Shown here piece after piece: positions 8,533-17,715 of a stretch of 64,000 nucleotides of DNA. The position numbers and the translations under genes were made by a program. The DNA is from Bradyrhizobium sp. CCBAU 53340. GTDB taxonomy: Bacteria; Pseudomonadota; Alphaproteobacteria; Rhizobiales; Xanthobacteraceae. Position 1 is the stretch's first letter. The number at the start of each line of letters is the position of its first letter. The DNA lies in contig NZ_CP030055.1 of NCBI RefSeq assembly GCF_015291645.1, forward strand, positions 4,464,001 to 4,528,000, in the 5' to 3' direction. The notes below the pieces were generated by a model. That model did not search any database. It was not told where the DNA came from and was given only the letters and a program-made list of their open reading frames with translations.

Positions 8533-8951
8533 CGTTCGGCGCGAGTGAGTTTGCGTCCCGCCGACACTCCCCCAAAGGGTCTCGCAAATCTCAGCTCCGC
8601 CAAGCCAGACGAAGGCCGCGGGACGAGGGCTTGTCTGCCCTGAGAAGCGGACTTTTCGGGCGCCAGAACGGGCCGGCAACAGGCTCGGATGGCATCGGTA
8701 GACGTTGTGACGGTGGGGCGTTTGAACGCATGTCGGGCTCATCCCTTGGGGCGGATGGGTCTGGACATGCCGGCGGATGATCGGTGCGCGCATCGACCAC
8801 TCACGTCGGGAGAAACTGGGCCGGATCCACCGGCTGAACTGCGGTGCCCAAGGGCCTGACAAGGCTTGGGTGGGAAACGCGAAACGAAATGTCGACCCGG
8901 ACGCCTTCAACGAGGGGCCGATCCGGTCAAAGATAAGGACGGGGCAAGACC
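8533..8951 (+). other. long gene-free leader upstream of nrdJ
   Basis: About 750 bp separate the EamA start from nrdJ, and the promoter-proximal 420 nt would be untranslated leader. It contains a potential hairpin pairing TGAGTTTGCG (near 8545) with CGCAAATCTCA (near 8583) and several further GC stems. I could not find a cobalamin riboswitch B12 box, and the short open frames have no ribosome sites. A cis-acting RNA is plausible but unproven. Confidence 0.4.
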
Positions 8952-11900
8952 ATGCGGATTGAGCGGCGCCATACCACTTCGGGACAGTCACCTTATGCGG
9001 GAATCGAATTCCGCCTGACCACGTCGGAGATCCGGAATCCCGACGGCTCGGTCGTGTTCAAAATGGACGGCGTCGAGGTCCCGGCCGAATGGTCGCAGGT
9101 CGCCTCGGACGTGCTCGCCCAGAAGTATTTCCGCAAGGCCGGCGTTGCCGCGCGCCTGAAGAAGGTCGAGGAGGAATCCGTCCCCTCCTTCCTGTGGCGC
9201 TCCGTGCCCGATACCGAAGCCCTCGCCGCTCTCCCCGAGAAAGAGCGCTTCGTCAGCGAGCTCTCGTCAAAGCAGGTATTCGACCGCCTCGCCGGCTGCT
9301 GGACCTATTGGGGCTGGAAGGGCGGCTATTTCTCGTCAGACGAAGACGCCCAGGCGTTCTATGACGAGCTCCGCTACATGCTCGCCATGCAGATGGTCGC
9401 GCCGAACTCGCCGCAATGGTTCAACACCGGCCTGCACTGGGCCTATGGCATCGACGGCCCCGGCCAGGGCCACTATTACGTCGACCCCTTCACCGGCAAG
9501 CTGACCAAGTCCAAGTCGGCCTATGAGCATCCGCAGCCGCACGCCTGCTTCATCCAGGGCGTCGGTGACGACCTCGTCAACGAGGGCGGCATCATGGACC
9601 TCTGGGTCCGCGAAGCTCGCCTGTTCAAGTACGGCTCCGGCACCGGCTCGAACTTCTCCCGCCTGCGCGGCGAAGGCGAAAAGCTGTCGGGTGGCGGCCG
9701 CTCCTCCGGCCTGATGAGCTTCCTCAAGATCGGCGACCGCGCCGCCGGCGCCATCAAGAGCGGCGGCACCACGCGCCGCGCCGCCAAGATGGTCGTGGTC
9801 GACGTCGATCACCCCGACATCGAGACCTATATCGACTGGAAGGTGAAGGAGGAGCAGAAGGTTGCCGCCCTCGTCACCGGCTCCAAGATCAACCAGAAGC
9901 ACCTGAAAGCGGTGCTGAAGGCCTGCGTCAATTGCGAAGGCTCGGGCGACGATTGCTTCGACCCCGAGAAGAACCCGGCGCTCCGCCGCGAGATCAAGCT
10001 CGCGCGCCGCAGCCTGGTGCCCGACAACTACATCAAGCGCGTCATCCAGTTTGCCAAGCAGGGCTACAAGGACATCCAGTTCGAGACCTACGACACCGAC
10101 TGGGACTCGGAAGCCTATCTCACCGTCTCGGGCCAGAACTCCAACAACTCGGTCTCGCTGAAGGACGACTTCCTGCGCGCGGTCGAAACCGACGGCGACT
10201 GGAATCTCAACGCCCGCACCTCCAAGAAGGTGACGAAGACGCTGAAGGCGCGCGACCTCTGGGAAAAAATTGGCTACGCCGCCTGGGCGTCGGCCGACCC
10301 GGGCCTGCACTTCAACACCACCATGAACGACTGGCACACGTGCAAGGCGTCAGGCGACATCCGCGCGTCCAATCCGTGCTCGGAATACATGTTCCTGGAC
10401 GACACCGCCTGTAACCTGGCGTCCGCCAACCTGCTCACCTTCTACAACACGACGACAAAGCAGTTCGACGTGAAGGGCTACGAGCACCTGTGCCAGCTCT
10501 GGACCATCGTGCTCGAAATCTCCGTCATGATGGCGCAGTTCCCGTCGCGCGCGATCGCTGAGCTCTCCTACGAGTTCCGCACGCTCGGCCTCGGCTATGC
10601 CAATATCGGCGGCCTCTTGATGACCATGGGCCTGTCCTATGACTCGAAGGAAGGCCGTGCGCTCTGCGGCGCGCTGACCGCTGTCATGACCGGCATCACC
10701 TACAAGACCTCGGCCGAGATCGCGGCCGAGCTCGGCACCTTCCCCGGCTACAAGAAGAACGCCGCGCACATGCTGCGCGTCATCCGCAACCACCGCCGCG
10801 CCGCGCATGGTGAGGCTTCCGGCTATGAGGCGCTCTCCGTCAACCCGGTGCCGCTCGACCACGCCTCGTGCCCGCAGCAAGACCTCATCGCCCATGCCAA
10901 GGCGGCCTGGGATGCGGCGCTCGAACTCGGCGAAAAGCACGGCTATCGCAACGCCCAGACCACCGTCATCGCGCCGACCGGCACGATCGGCCTCGTCATG
11001 GATTGCGACACCACGGGCATCGAGCCCGACTTCGCGCTGGTGAAGTTCAAGAAGCTGGCCGGTGGCGGCTACTTCAAGATCATCAACCGTGCGGTGCCCT
11101 CAGCGCTGCGCGCGCTCGGCTATCGCGAGAGCGAGATCGCGGAGATCGAAGCCTACGCCGTCGGCCATGGCTCGCTCTCCAACGCGCCCGGCATCAACGC
11201 CTCGACCCTCAAGGCCAAGGGCTTCACCGATGAAGCCATCGCCAAGGTCGAGAAGGCGCTGCCGACCGCCTTCGACATCAAGTTCGCCTTCAACAAGTGG
11301 ACCTTCGGCGAAGACTTCATCCGCGACCAGCTCGGCATCGGCGCCGAAGCGATCGCAGCCCCCGGCTTCGACCTGCTCCAGGCCGTCGGTTTCACCAAGC
11401 GCGAGATCGAGGCGGCCAACGTCCACATCTGCGGCGCGATGACGGTGGAAGGTGCCCCGCACCTGAAGGCCGAGCACTATCCGGTGTTCGACTGCGCCAA
11501 TCCCTGCGGCAAGATCGGCAAGCGCTATCTGTCGGTCGAGAGCCACATCCGCATGATGGCGGCGGCCCAGCCCTTCATCTCCGGTGCGATCTCCAAGACC
11601 ATCAACATGCCGAACGACGCGACGGTCGAGGACTGCAAGTCCGCCTACATGCTGTCGTGGAAACTCGCCTTGAAAGCCAACGCGCTCTATCGCGACGGCT
11701 CCAAGCTCAGCCAGCCGCTCAACTCGCAGCTCATCAGCGACGATGAGGACGAGGACGATGTGGTGGAGACGCTTTACGAGAAGCCGATGGCGGCGCGCGC
11801 CGCCCAGGTCTCGGAGAAGATCGTCGAGAAGCTGGTCGAGCGCATCATCGTGATGCGCGAGCGCGAGAAGATGCCGGATCGACGCAAGGGCTACACCCAG

Positions 11901-12725
11901 AAAGCGGTCGTCGGCGGTCACAAGGTCTATCTGAGAACCGGCGAATATGACGACGGCCGTCTCGGCGAGATCTTCATCGACATGCACAAGGAAGGCGCCG
12001 CGCTCCGCTCCTTCATCAACAACTTCGCCATCGCCGTGTCGCTCGGCCTGCAATACGGCGTGCCGCTCGACGAATATGTCGACGCCTTCACCTTCACCCG
12101 CTTCGAGCCGGCGGGCCCCGTGCAGGGCAACGACAGCATCAAATACGCGACCTCGATCCTCGACTACGTCTTCCGCGAACTGGCGGTGAGCTACCTCTCT
12201 CGCTTCGACCTCGCCCATGTCGATCCCAACGAGACGGGTTTTGACGCGCTCGGCAAGGGCATCGAGGAAGGCAAGGAGCCCGATGACGAGCACGGCGGCC
12301 ACCACGCCACCAAGCTGGTCTCGCGCGGCCTCACCCGCTCCCGGACCGACAACCTCGTCGTGATGCGCGGCGGCTCCGCCGCGGTCGCCCAGGGCAACGA
12401 CAGCGCGCCCTCAGGCGGCAGCAAGGTCACGGCCCTCGCCTCCCACGGTGCGTCCGCCCGTGTCGGCGATGCCATCGAAGGCGCCGTCGCCCTGAAGCAG
12501 GAAGCGCAACACGACCTTTCTCCGACGGAGAAGCTCGAAGCCCTGCAGTGGAGCAAGGCCGGCAGCGCCGCGTCAGCCGCCCCCACCAAGGCCGAGCGCC
12601 GCGCCGAAGCCAAGGCCAAGGGCTACGAGGGCGAGATGTGCTCAGAGTGCGGCAACTTCACGCTGGTGCGGAATGGCACCTGCATGAAATGCGATACGTG
12701 CGGCAGCACGACGGGGTGTTCGTAA
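8952..12725 (+). CDS. nrdJ: vitamin B12-dependent (class II) ribonucleoside-diphosphate reductase
   Basis: The 1257-residue enzyme is of the long NrdJ type. It reduces ribonucleotides to deoxyribonucleotides using adenosylcobalamin to generate a thiyl radical, so it works with or without oxygen. Visible features are [17 protein letters not shown] near residue 150, the [12 protein letters not shown] region, the loop and barrel segments [18 protein letters not shown] and [19 protein letters not shown], and a C-terminal Cys-rich tail ([11 protein letters not shown] then [14 protein letters not shown]) that probably relays reducing equivalents from thioredoxin. The insert with [13 protein letters not shown] near residue 325 is characteristic of this large subgroup. 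The ATG at 8952 follows GGACGGGG. The gene is monocistronic with a clean terminator at 12760. No other ribonucleotide reductase lies in the window. Confidence 0.96.
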   Translation: MRIERRHTTSGQSPYAGIEFRLTTSEIRNPDGSVVFKMDGVEVPAEWSQVASDVLAQKYFRKAGVAARLKKVEEESVPSFLWRSVPDTEALAALPEKERFVSELSSKQVFDRLAGCWTYWGWKGGYFSSDEDAQAFYDELRYMLAMQMVAPNSPQWFNTGLHWAYGIDGPGQGHYYVDPFTGKLTKSKSAYEHPQPHACFIQGVGDDLVNEGGIMDLWVREARLFKYGSGTGSNFSRLRGEGEKLSGGGRSSGLMSFLKIGDRAAGAIKSGGTTRRAAKMVVVDVDHPDIETYIDWKVKEEQKVAALVTGSKINQKHLKAVLKACVNCEGSGDDCFDPEKNPALRREIKLARRSLVPDNYIKRVIQFAKQGYKDIQFETYDTDWDSEAYLTVSGQNSNNSVSLKDDFLRAVETDGDWNLNARTSKKVTKTLKARDLWEKIGYAAWASADPGLHFNTTMNDWHTCKASGDIRASNPCSEYMFLDDTACNLASANLLTFYNTTTKQFDVKGYEHLCQLWTIVLEISVMMAQFPSRAIAELSYEFRTLGLGYANIGGLLMTMGLSYDSKEGRALCGALTAVMTGITYKTSAEIAAELGTFPGYKKNAAHMLRVIRNHRRAAHGEASGYEALSVNPVPLDHASCPQQDLIAHAKAAWDAALELGEKHGYRNAQTTVIAPTGTIGLVMDCDTTGIEPDFALVKFKKLAGGGYFKIINRAVPSALRALGYRESEIAEIEAYAVGHGSLSNAPGINASTLKAKGFTDEAIAKVEKALPTAFDIKFAFNKWTFGEDFIRDQLGIGAEAIAAPGFDLLQAVGFTKREIEAANVHICGAMTVEGAPHLKAEHYPVFDCANPCGKIGKRYLSVESHIRMMAAAQPFISGAISKTINMPNDATVEDCKSAYMLSWKLALKANALYRDGSKLSQPLNSQLISDDEDEDDVVETLYEKPMAARAAQVSEKIVEKLVERIIVMREREKMPDRRKGYTQKAVVGGHKVYLRTGEYDDGRLGEIFIDMHKEGAALRSFINNFAIAVSLGLQYGVPLDEYVDAFTFTRFEPAGPVQGNDSIKYATSILDYVFRELAVSYLSRFDLAHVDPNETGFDALGKGIEEGKEPDDEHGGHHATKLVSRGLTRSRTDNLVVMRGGSAAVAQGNDSAPSGGSKVTALASHGASARVGDAIEGAVALKQEAQHDLSPTEKLEALQWSKAGSAASAAPTKAERRAEAKAKGYEGEMCSECGNFTLVRNGTCMKCDTCGSTTGCS

Positions 12726-12759
12726 CCATCAAGCACCACCGAACGAGCGATGACGTGGG

Positions 12760-12786
12760 AAGGCCGCTCTGTTGAGCGGCCTTTTC
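12760..12786 (+). terminator. intrinsic terminator of nrdJ
   Basis: A perfect ten-base stem (AAGGCCGCTC/GAGCGGCCTT) with a TGTT tetraloop is followed by TT, 34 bp after the nrdJ stop. Confidence 0.8.
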
Positions 12787-12955
12787 GTTGACACCGGGCA
12801 GGGAAAATCTCCTTTTGAGCCTCGATCCGCCTTGCCTCCGCCCTCGCCATAATTTCTCCTTCGCCCGCGCGTTGTGTTCGAGGACGGCGAGGCCTATCCT
12901 TGCAGCGATCGGACTGCCGCACTCCCATTGACCCGACTGGATGGAGAGCGCATCG

Positions 12956-13954
12956 GTGCCTGAAGCGGACGATCCCAAGCCTGAGACTCCAAAGCCTGAG
13001 GCCCCCAAGCCGAACGAGGCGCGGGCCGATGGCGGGCTGGCGCGGGCCTTTGACCAGATCAAGAGCGCGGAGCAAGACCTCGCGCGGCTGGACCGGCTGG
13101 TTTCGGGAATGGAACACGCAGGCGATGGCCTGCGAGCCTCGCAGGCAAGTGCCGGTGCGAAGGCGGCCGAGACTCCAAAGTATGAGACTTCCAAGTACAA
13201 GGCGACCGATAGCGACGTTCGCGCTCAAGGCCTGAAGGGAGACCGGCCGATGCTGCGTGCTTTGGTTGGCCTCGTGCTCGCGATCGGCATTCTCGGTGCC
13301 GCCTTCGCTTCGCAATATCGCGATCAGGCCAAATCGATCAGCAAGTCGATCATGGCACGATGGGTTCCGCCAGCCGCAAGCCAACCCCAGCAAGCGGCCG
13401 CGGTTGAAAGTCCGGCGCAGCCGCCGGCTGTGCTACTGGCGGCTGCCGATCAGCCAACTTCGGTCCCCGCGCCGCCGGTCGGCAAGGAAACGGAAAGCGC
13501 ACCAAAACCTGACGCTCCAAGATCTGACGCTGCAAAAACCGGCACCACAGCGCCCGACCAGCCGTCGTCCGATCTCGCGCAATCGCTCAAGACCATCACA
13601 GGCGAGCTTGCGAACATCAACGGAAAGCTCGAGCAACTGAAGAGCCGCAACGAGCGGGCGCTGCGCGAGCAGGCCGACACCATTCAACAGCTCAAGGCAG
13701 CGCAGGAGAAGGATGCGGCGGAAAATGCGCGCCTCGCTGCGCAGGTCCAAGCGCTGCAAACGCAGCTGCAAACGCAAGTGACGTCTTCATCCGCATCTGC
13801 ACCCGCGAAACCCACCGTGCGCAGTGTGAACAACGAGACGGCTGCACCTGCACGGCCGCACGTGCAAGCGGCGCCACCCCGGCGGCCGAGGCCTCCGCCG
13901 CGAGGACCCTGGATGCCCCCGTCCTATATGGACTACGGCGATCCGGATTGGTGA
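12956..13954 (+). CDS. membrane-anchored coiled-coil protein with proline-rich tail, unknown function
   Basis: The protein has about 332 residues and I do not recognise a named family. It has a charged Pro/Lys/Glu N-terminus with DPKPETPKPEAPKP repeats and a helical Glu/Arg region. One transmembrane helix follows near residue 100-120 (MLRALVGLVLAIGILGAAFA), then a Pro/Ala/Gln-rich linker. A coiled coil of about 60 residues (LAQSLKTITGELANINGKL onwards) precedes an Arg/Pro-rich end (RRPRPPPRGPW). The GTG at 12956 is preferred because GGAGAG sits 7 nt upstream; an ATG five codons earlier is possible. The layout closely parallels the protein at 37300-38361. A scaffold or envelope role is inferred only from shape. 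Confidence 0.7.
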   Translation: MPEADDPKPETPKPEAPKPNEARADGGLARAFDQIKSAEQDLARLDRLVSGMEHAGDGLRASQASAGAKAAETPKYETSKYKATDSDVRAQGLKGDRPMLRALVGLVLAIGILGAAFASQYRDQAKSISKSIMARWVPPAASQPQQAAAVESPAQPPAVLLAAADQPTSVPAPPVGKETESAPKPDAPRSDAAKTGTTAPDQPSSDLAQSLKTITGELANINGKLEQLKSRNERALREQADTIQQLKAAQEKDAAENARLAAQVQALQTQLQTQVTSSSASAPAKPTVRSVNNETAAPARPHVQAAPPRRPRPPPRGPWMPPSYMDYGDPDW

Positions 13955-13995
13955 GCCCGCAGGGCGCATGATTGCGCACGGGCGCGAGAACGCCG

Positions 13996-14031
13996 TGCAG
14001 CCCGGATGTCGCTCACGCTCCACCCGGGCCA
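13996..14031. repeat. short interspersed palindrome
   Basis: The GCAGCCCGGATGTCGCTCAC ... CACCCGGGC sequence is a half-length version of a repeat often seen between genes in Bradyrhizobium. It sits between the gene ending at 13954 and the convergent small gene at 14040. Confidence 0.5.
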
Positions 14032-14039
14032 TTCGTTTC

Positions 14040-14243
14040 TCACCGCTCATCGTTCGCCACCGCATGTCGACGCGCTTGTCCTGCGGCTTGCCTCGCCGCC
14101 CTCCTCGCAACCCAGCGCGCGCGAAACTGCTTTGCGGCACGAAAGGTTCGTGGCGCGACGACCTGAAAGGCCAATGAGGCCATTCCGGCGACCATTCCTT
14201 TCATCACGTCGAAAGCGAAATCGGGTCCAAAATACTCCCACAT
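14040..14243 (-). CDS. small conserved-looking protein, unknown function
   Basis: The 67-residue protein starts MWEYFGPDFAFDVMKGMVAG, continues with a short hydrophobic helix and ends in a very basic Arg/Ala/Gln tail. The ATG at 14243 has a strong AAGGAGG site at 14251-14257 with 7 nt spacing, which is the main reason to accept it. No family is recognised. It may associate with the membrane through the amphipathic N-terminal half, with the basic tail facing the cytoplasm or nucleic acid; this is inference. Confidence 0.6.
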   Translation of the reverse strand: MWEYFGPDFAFDVMKGMVAGMASLAFQVVAPRTFRAAKQFRARWVARRAARQAAGQARRHAVANDER

Positions 14244-14305
14244 GACCCTGCCTCCTTCTCGCGAAGGCTCCGCCTGATGGGAATGGGCTGATTTGCGAAC
14301 ATGAA

Positions 14306-14332
14306 AAAGCCCCGTCCGTCACCGGCGGGGCC
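14306..14332 (-). terminator. hairpin terminator on the minus strand
   Basis: GCCCCG pairs with CGGGGC around a short loop. Read on the minus strand it is followed by a run of T, as for an intrinsic terminator. It lies 12 bp beyond the possible small gene ending at 14344. Confidence 0.55.
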
Positions 14333-14343
14333 TCGGGAAAATC

Positions 14344-14568
14344 TCAGTGCGCTTTGTTCAGCGCACGCGAAATCTCTCGGTACACCCGCTCATGGTGGAC
14401 TCGATGAACCGGCTGCAAAGCATGGCCGTGCGATGAAAAACGCCCATAGTGATCATCCCAAAATTTCGAAATGCGATGGCGCCCGAATGCGCAATGCCAA
14501 ACGCGCAGGAGAGGCCTGATGGCGGCAGATAAACAGAAAGGACGGCCGCCGTCTGTGGCGTAATTCAC
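14344..14568 (-). CDS. possible small histidine-rich protein
   Basis: The frame of up to 74 residues ends with KFWDDHYGRFSSHGHALQPV and a His/Arg-rich helix (HRVHHERVYREISRALNKAH). The only start at the far end is GTG at 14568, without a good ribosome site; a shorter protein starting inside is possible. Support comes from the terminator placed just after the stop and the non-random composition of the last 40 residues. It could be chance. Confidence 0.3.
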   Translation of the reverse strand: MNYATDGGRPFCLSAAIRPLLRVWHCAFGRHRISKFWDDHYGRFSSHGHALQPVHRVHHERVYREISRALNKAH

Positions 14569-14594
14569 ATCCGCGGTATGATTTTTTTTGGGCG

Positions 14595-14670
14595 CAGTGG
14601 AGCGAGGCGATACCCATCATCGGTCGTTCGACAGAGTGATGGGTTTCGCTAGGCTCAACCCGCCCTACAC
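14595..14670 (+). repeat. interspersed repeat family C, copy 1
   Basis: AGCGAGGCGATACCCATCAT pairs loosely with GATGGGTTTCGCTAGGCTC, then comes AACCCGCCCTACAC. The second half recurs at 15907-15940. Confidence 0.55.
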
Positions 14671-14711
14671 GCTGCTGTATCCGTCAGTACTTGAACATAA
14701 GTACCTGGACT

Positions 14712-15002
14712 TCAGTACCCCGACTTTGCGCTCGAGCCGGCGGCTGGCTTCGTGCTCATGCCGGTGGTTTGACCTGGAGCGTAGTTGGACGCGCCGTGGG
14801 TCTTCTTCGTGGCTTTCGCATGGTGCATCGCGTGATGCATCTTATGTCCGGGAGCGTAGCTGGAAGCGCCCGGCTCGCCCTTCTTGGAACCCGTTTGCTG
14901 CATCTCCTGACCTGGCGCCGTGTTCGATACACCCTGAGCAAGCACGGCAGGTGCAGTGGCCATGACAACGGCAGCAGAGAGCGCGACGATCGTTGCTTTC
15001 AT
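14712..15002 (-). CDS. small exported protein with SYAPG repeats, unknown function
   Basis: The 96-residue protein has a Sec signal peptide (MKATIVALSAAVVMATAPAV, cleavage near LAQG). The mature part is polar and contains two related segments, GASSYAPGHKM and GASNYAPGQ, separated by a HHAMHHAK stretch. The ATG at 15002 has a GGAGGA site; a longer frame starting near 15047 would spoil the signal peptide. Proteins of this style are common and uncharacterised in Bradyrhizobium. It is probably periplasmic. The His-rich patch could bind metal, but nothing else suggests this. Confidence 0.7.
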   Translation of the reverse strand: MKATIVALSAAVVMATAPAVLAQGVSNTAPGQEMQQTGSKKGEPGASSYAPGHKMHHAMHHAKATKKTHGASNYAPGQTTGMSTKPAAGSSAKSGY

Positions 15003-15319
15003 GATGTCCTCCTCCCGACAGCCCCTCAATGCAACGAAATGAGCCAATGCCCGTTCCGCGACGAATGTTCATGAGTGTGAGATTCCCAACAGTGACCGCC
15101 GCATCTTGCGGCGCTGGGAGCTAGAGGAATTACGGTGGCAGTGCACTAAATTCGTTCGCTAACGCCGGATCGGCTACTTCGGCCAACTTTCGTATGCGCC
15201 CCTGATTAAGTGCACACCGCATTCCTCCGAAATTGCCTTTGCGGTCGAGCCCATCCCCCCTAAACTCCCGATCTCATCGGCATGGGTTCCGACGGGCCCG
15301 GTAGAAGCGGAGTTAAGTT
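15003..15319. other. intergenic region between divergent genes
   Basis: About 317 bp lie between the exported SYAPG protein and the ParB-like gene. It must hold both promoters; I see no RNA gene or clear operator. Confidence 0.35.
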
Positions 15320-15835
15320 ATGCCCAAACCGGAAAGCTTCCCGATCGAGAAGATCTTCGTTCCCACGAAGCAGAAGAAAGCCATCAAGCCCGAGACCGTC
15401 GCGGAGGTCGCGGAAAGTATTATGGAGATCGGACAGCAGGACCCCATTTCTATCAGGACCGACGGAGATCGCCTCGTCCTGGTCGAGGGACTGCATCGGC
15501 TCGAGGCCTGCAAGGCGCTCGGCGAGACAACCATCATCGGTGTCCTGGTGCCGGCCGAGCTTGCTCAATACAAGCCGCAGCTCGCCGAACGTCCCGAGGT
15601 CGAGGCAGAGCGCCTCAAGATGGCGCGATTGAAACAGTTGCGTCTGGAGAAGGAAGCCGCGGAGGCATCGATAGCGGCCTCGAGGAGCGTCAACGCCACG
15701 GAAGCGCCGCGCACCCGTCCGGCGAAAGGCGTCCGCGACAATCCAAAGGCTTCACCCACCCGGACTGCAAAACCGGCACCGAAGACATTGTCGGCCTGGA
15801 TCAACCAGCAAAAGGGCAGCGGCGGCCGCTACTGA
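15320..15835 (+). CDS. ParB N-terminal-domain protein
   Basis: The 171-residue protein carries a ParB/Srx-like nuclease domain in residues 1-90: FPIEKIFVPTKQKKA, then SIMEIGQQDPISIR, then LVLVEGLHRLEACKALGE, which contains the GxHR nucleotide-binding motif as EGLHR. A helical basic region and a Lys/Pro/Thr-rich tail follow, ending LSAWINQQKGSGGRY. No ParB helix-turn-helix or dimerisation domain is present, so it is not a chromosome-partition ParB. Such short ParB-domain proteins often sit on mobile or regulatory loci. The ATG at 15320 is preceded by GCGGAG. There is no partner ParA nearby. The role is unknown. Confidence 0.75.
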   Translation: MPKPESFPIEKIFVPTKQKKAIKPETVAEVAESIMEIGQQDPISIRTDGDRLVLVEGLHRLEACKALGETTIIGVLVPAELAQYKPQLAERPEVEAERLKMARLKQLRLEKEAAEASIAASRSVNATEAPRTRPAKGVRDNPKASPTRTAKPAPKTLSAWINQQKGSGGRY

Positions 15836-15906
15836 TTGGCGGCCGCCTCGCTCAGGGCCGCGCGCTCGTTGTCTGGGCGAATGAAAATATCATGCACCTG
15901 TCCGCA

Positions 15907-15940
15907 GGATGGGTTTCGCTTTCGCTCAACCCGCCCCACG
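15907..15940 (+). repeat. interspersed repeat family C, copy 2
   Basis: GATGGGTTTCGCTTTCGCTC followed by AACCCGCCCCACG repeats the 3' half of the element at 14595-14670 in the same orientation. It lies immediately beyond the desaturase stop. Confidence 0.55.
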
Positions 15941-15943
15941 CGT

Positions 15944-16963
15944 TCAAGCCGCAGCTTCGGTATCCGGCGTCGAAGGCTTCCCGCCGTCCGCATCCCGCGA
16001 AGCCGCTGCCTTGCTCCCCGCCATGAAGATGTCGGTCACCAGCCCGAGCTTCCCCAACCCCAGAATGATCAGGCCGTTGATGTCGACCTCGTACCAGGCG
16101 TGCGACAGATAAGCGTCGCGCGGAAAGCGGTGATGGTTGTTGTGCAGCCCTTCGCCGAAGGTGAGGATGGTGGTGACGAGCTCGTTCGTGGTGCCGTCGC
16201 CGGTGTCGAAGCGGCGGTAGCCCCAGCGGCCGTCGCTGTGGCAGACCGAGTTGACTAGCGAGGTCGCCATGGTCATGAGGTAGCTGCGGAATAGGCCGGA
16301 GAACAGCACGCAGCCGATCATCGTGCGCACGCCGCCGAAGGCGTAGCCGAGGGCGGCCGGAATGATCAGCGCCGACAGCGCGTACCAATACCAGCGCGTC
16401 CGCGTGAAGAACATCGCGATCGGGTCGGCCAGGATGTCCCTGGCGTAGTATTCGGCATCCGTGGTCGCCTTGTCCCACACCCAGCCGCCCTGCGCATGCC
16501 CCATGCCCTTGGCAAAACCCTCGATGGGATTGCCGAAGCCGTCATAATAAGGGCTGTGGACGTCGCCGGGCCGGTCGGAATGCAGATGGTGCCGGCGATG
16601 GTTGCTCACCCATTTCAGGATCGAGCCTTGCACCGCCATGGTGGCGATCGCAGCCAGGATCGTCCGCATCACCGGGCCGCAGCGGTAGCTGCGGTGGACG
16701 AAGTAGCGATGCATGAAGCCGATGCCCATGGTGGTCAGCATGAACATGCCGGCGAAGACAGCGATCTCGACCCGGCCGATGCCATAAGCGAAGGCCCAGA
16801 TCAGCGCGCCGATCGTGCCGCCGATCATCAGGGCGAACGAGATGTAGGAATCGCGGAATTTGGCGTCGACCACCTCGCCTTCGAACAGCACGCCCGGCGG
16901 CATCTTCGGCGGCAAAGTCCGCTCGGCACCCTGTTCCGGAGCCACGCCCTCGATCACGGTCAT
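15944..16963 (-). CDS. acyl-CoA / fatty-acid desaturase
   Basis: The 339-residue integral membrane di-iron desaturase introduces a cis double bond into acyl chains, probably delta-9. The three histidine clusters are HRYFVH (about residue 85), HRRHH (about 120) and HNNHH (about 275). Two pairs of membrane helices flank the second cluster (FALMIGGTIGALIWAFAYGI; ALSALIIPAALGYAFGG). The HDR-type context SNHRRHHLHSDRPGDVHSP is typical of bacterial acyl-CoA desaturases. The ATG at 16963 (MTVIEGVAPEQG) is preferred to a TTG at 17005, since family similarity begins well inside. It is convergent with the ParB-like gene and probably serves membrane fluidity. Confidence 0.88.
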   Translation of the reverse strand: MTVIEGVAPEQGAERTLPPKMPPGVLFEGEVVDAKFRDSYISFALMIGGTIGALIWAFAYGIGRVEIAVFAGMFMLTTMGIGFMHRYFVHRSYRCGPVMRTILAAIATMAVQGSILKWVSNHRRHHLHSDRPGDVHSPYYDGFGNPIEGFAKGMGHAQGGWVWDKATTDAEYYARDILADPIAMFFTRTRWYWYALSALIIPAALGYAFGGVRTMIGCVLFSGLFRSYLMTMATSLVNSVCHSDGRWGYRRFDTGDGTTNELVTTILTFGEGLHNNHHRFPRDAYLSHAWYEVDINGLIILGLGKLGLVTDIFMAGSKAAASRDADGGKPSTPDTEAAA

Positions 16964-17102
16964 TTCGTCTGGTCCATCGATGGAGAGCCCATCCTCGCAA
17001 CGCAAGGTTACAGAGGCGGCCTGTCCCGGGCAACCCGTGGAAGCGCGGTGAGGCGATCAGCTGTCCGCGGGGGTTAACGCGACGGGGCGGCTGGCTCGGT
17101 GC

Positions 17103-17224
17103 CGTAGGGTAGGCAAAGCGACTTGTCCGCCATAGCTCGAAGAGCGACGGCGGAAGCGTGCCCACCATGTCCGTGATGGAGAAAAACCGTGGGCACGGCG
17201 CGTCGTGCCTTTGCCCACCCTACG
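17103..17224 (+). repeat. interspersed repeat family B, copy 1
   Basis: A long palindrome with ends CGTAGGGTAGGCAAAGCGAC and TTTGCCCACCCTACG encloses CGCCATAGCTCGAAGAGCGA. The copy at 18621-18745 is its reverse complement with few differences. Confidence 0.8.
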
Positions 17225-17261
17225 AGATTGTCTCCGGGGAGACCGCGACCGTCTTTGGCCA

Positions 17262-17537
17262 CTACCACCAATACGGCCAGCGCCAGCCCTCATAACGAAC
17301 ATAGGACGGCACCGGCGGCGGGGCATAGGGATCGATGCGATCGTCTTCGGGGCGATAACGGTAGCGGGGAACGACGTTGTAGTCCCATGGCGTCGGCCTG
17401 AGCACGGGCGCCGTGACGATCAGCCTCTCCTGCGGTGCGCGAACGACGACGACCTTCCGCGTCCGGGCCTCGGCACCGGACGCCCCAAGCAGCACCAGGG
17501 CGGTTCCGAGCGCACAGGCGACAGTCATGATTTTCAT
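17262..17537 (-). CDS. small exported protein, unknown function
   Basis: The 91-residue protein has a signal peptide (MKIMTVACALGTALVLLGAS, cleavage near AEA/RTRK). A mature region rich in Arg, Pro and Tyr follows (RPTPWDYNVVPRYRYRPEDD), ending WRWPYWW. The start at 17537 has a GGAG site about 9 nt upstream. No family is recognised. It is probably periplasmic or outer-membrane attached. It shares the space between the two family B repeats with the FkbM methyltransferase gene, on the same strand but about 180 bp apart. Confidence 0.65.
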   Translation of the reverse strand: MKIMTVACALGTALVLLGASGAEARTRKVVVVRAPQERLIVTAPVLRPTPWDYNVVPRYRYRPEDDRIDPYAPPPVPSYVRYEGWRWPYWW

Positions 17538-17649
17538 GCGTTGATCTCCTTCGCGGCAAGAGTGCGCAAGGACACGAGCGAAGGCAAGTCAATTCGCCGC
17601 GCTGAAAGCCCCGCAGCGCCCGCTCGAATTGTCGCCACGCACACCGCCC

Positions 17650-17692
17650 TCATCCTGAGGGCCCGCCGAAGGCGGGCGTCTCGAAGGATGGG
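17650..17692. repeat. short interspersed palindrome
   Basis: CATCCTGAGGGCCCGCCGAA ... CTCGAAGGATGG is a GC hairpin (CCCGCC/GGCGGG) with outer complementary arms CATCCT/AGGATG. The type is frequent between genes in Bradyrhizobium. It lies beyond the FkbM methyltransferase stop. Confidence 0.6.
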
Positions 17693-17715
17693 CCGCTGGC
17701 GGGCGGCTCGCTAGC

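Noticed and set aside
8186..8951. Classical cobalamin riboswitch before nrdJ
   Set aside because: I could not find the conserved B12-box or the expected arm order by eye; only an unspecific structured leader can be claimed.
12623..13393. Minus-strand frame overlapping the 3' end of nrdJ and the next gene
   Set aside because: It spans a strong terminator and two genes on the other strand; no motifs.
14511..14563. Tiny plus-strand frame MAADKQKGRPPSVA with AGGAG upstream
   Set aside because: Only 14 codons, no family, and it lies opposite the other candidate small gene; could be chance.
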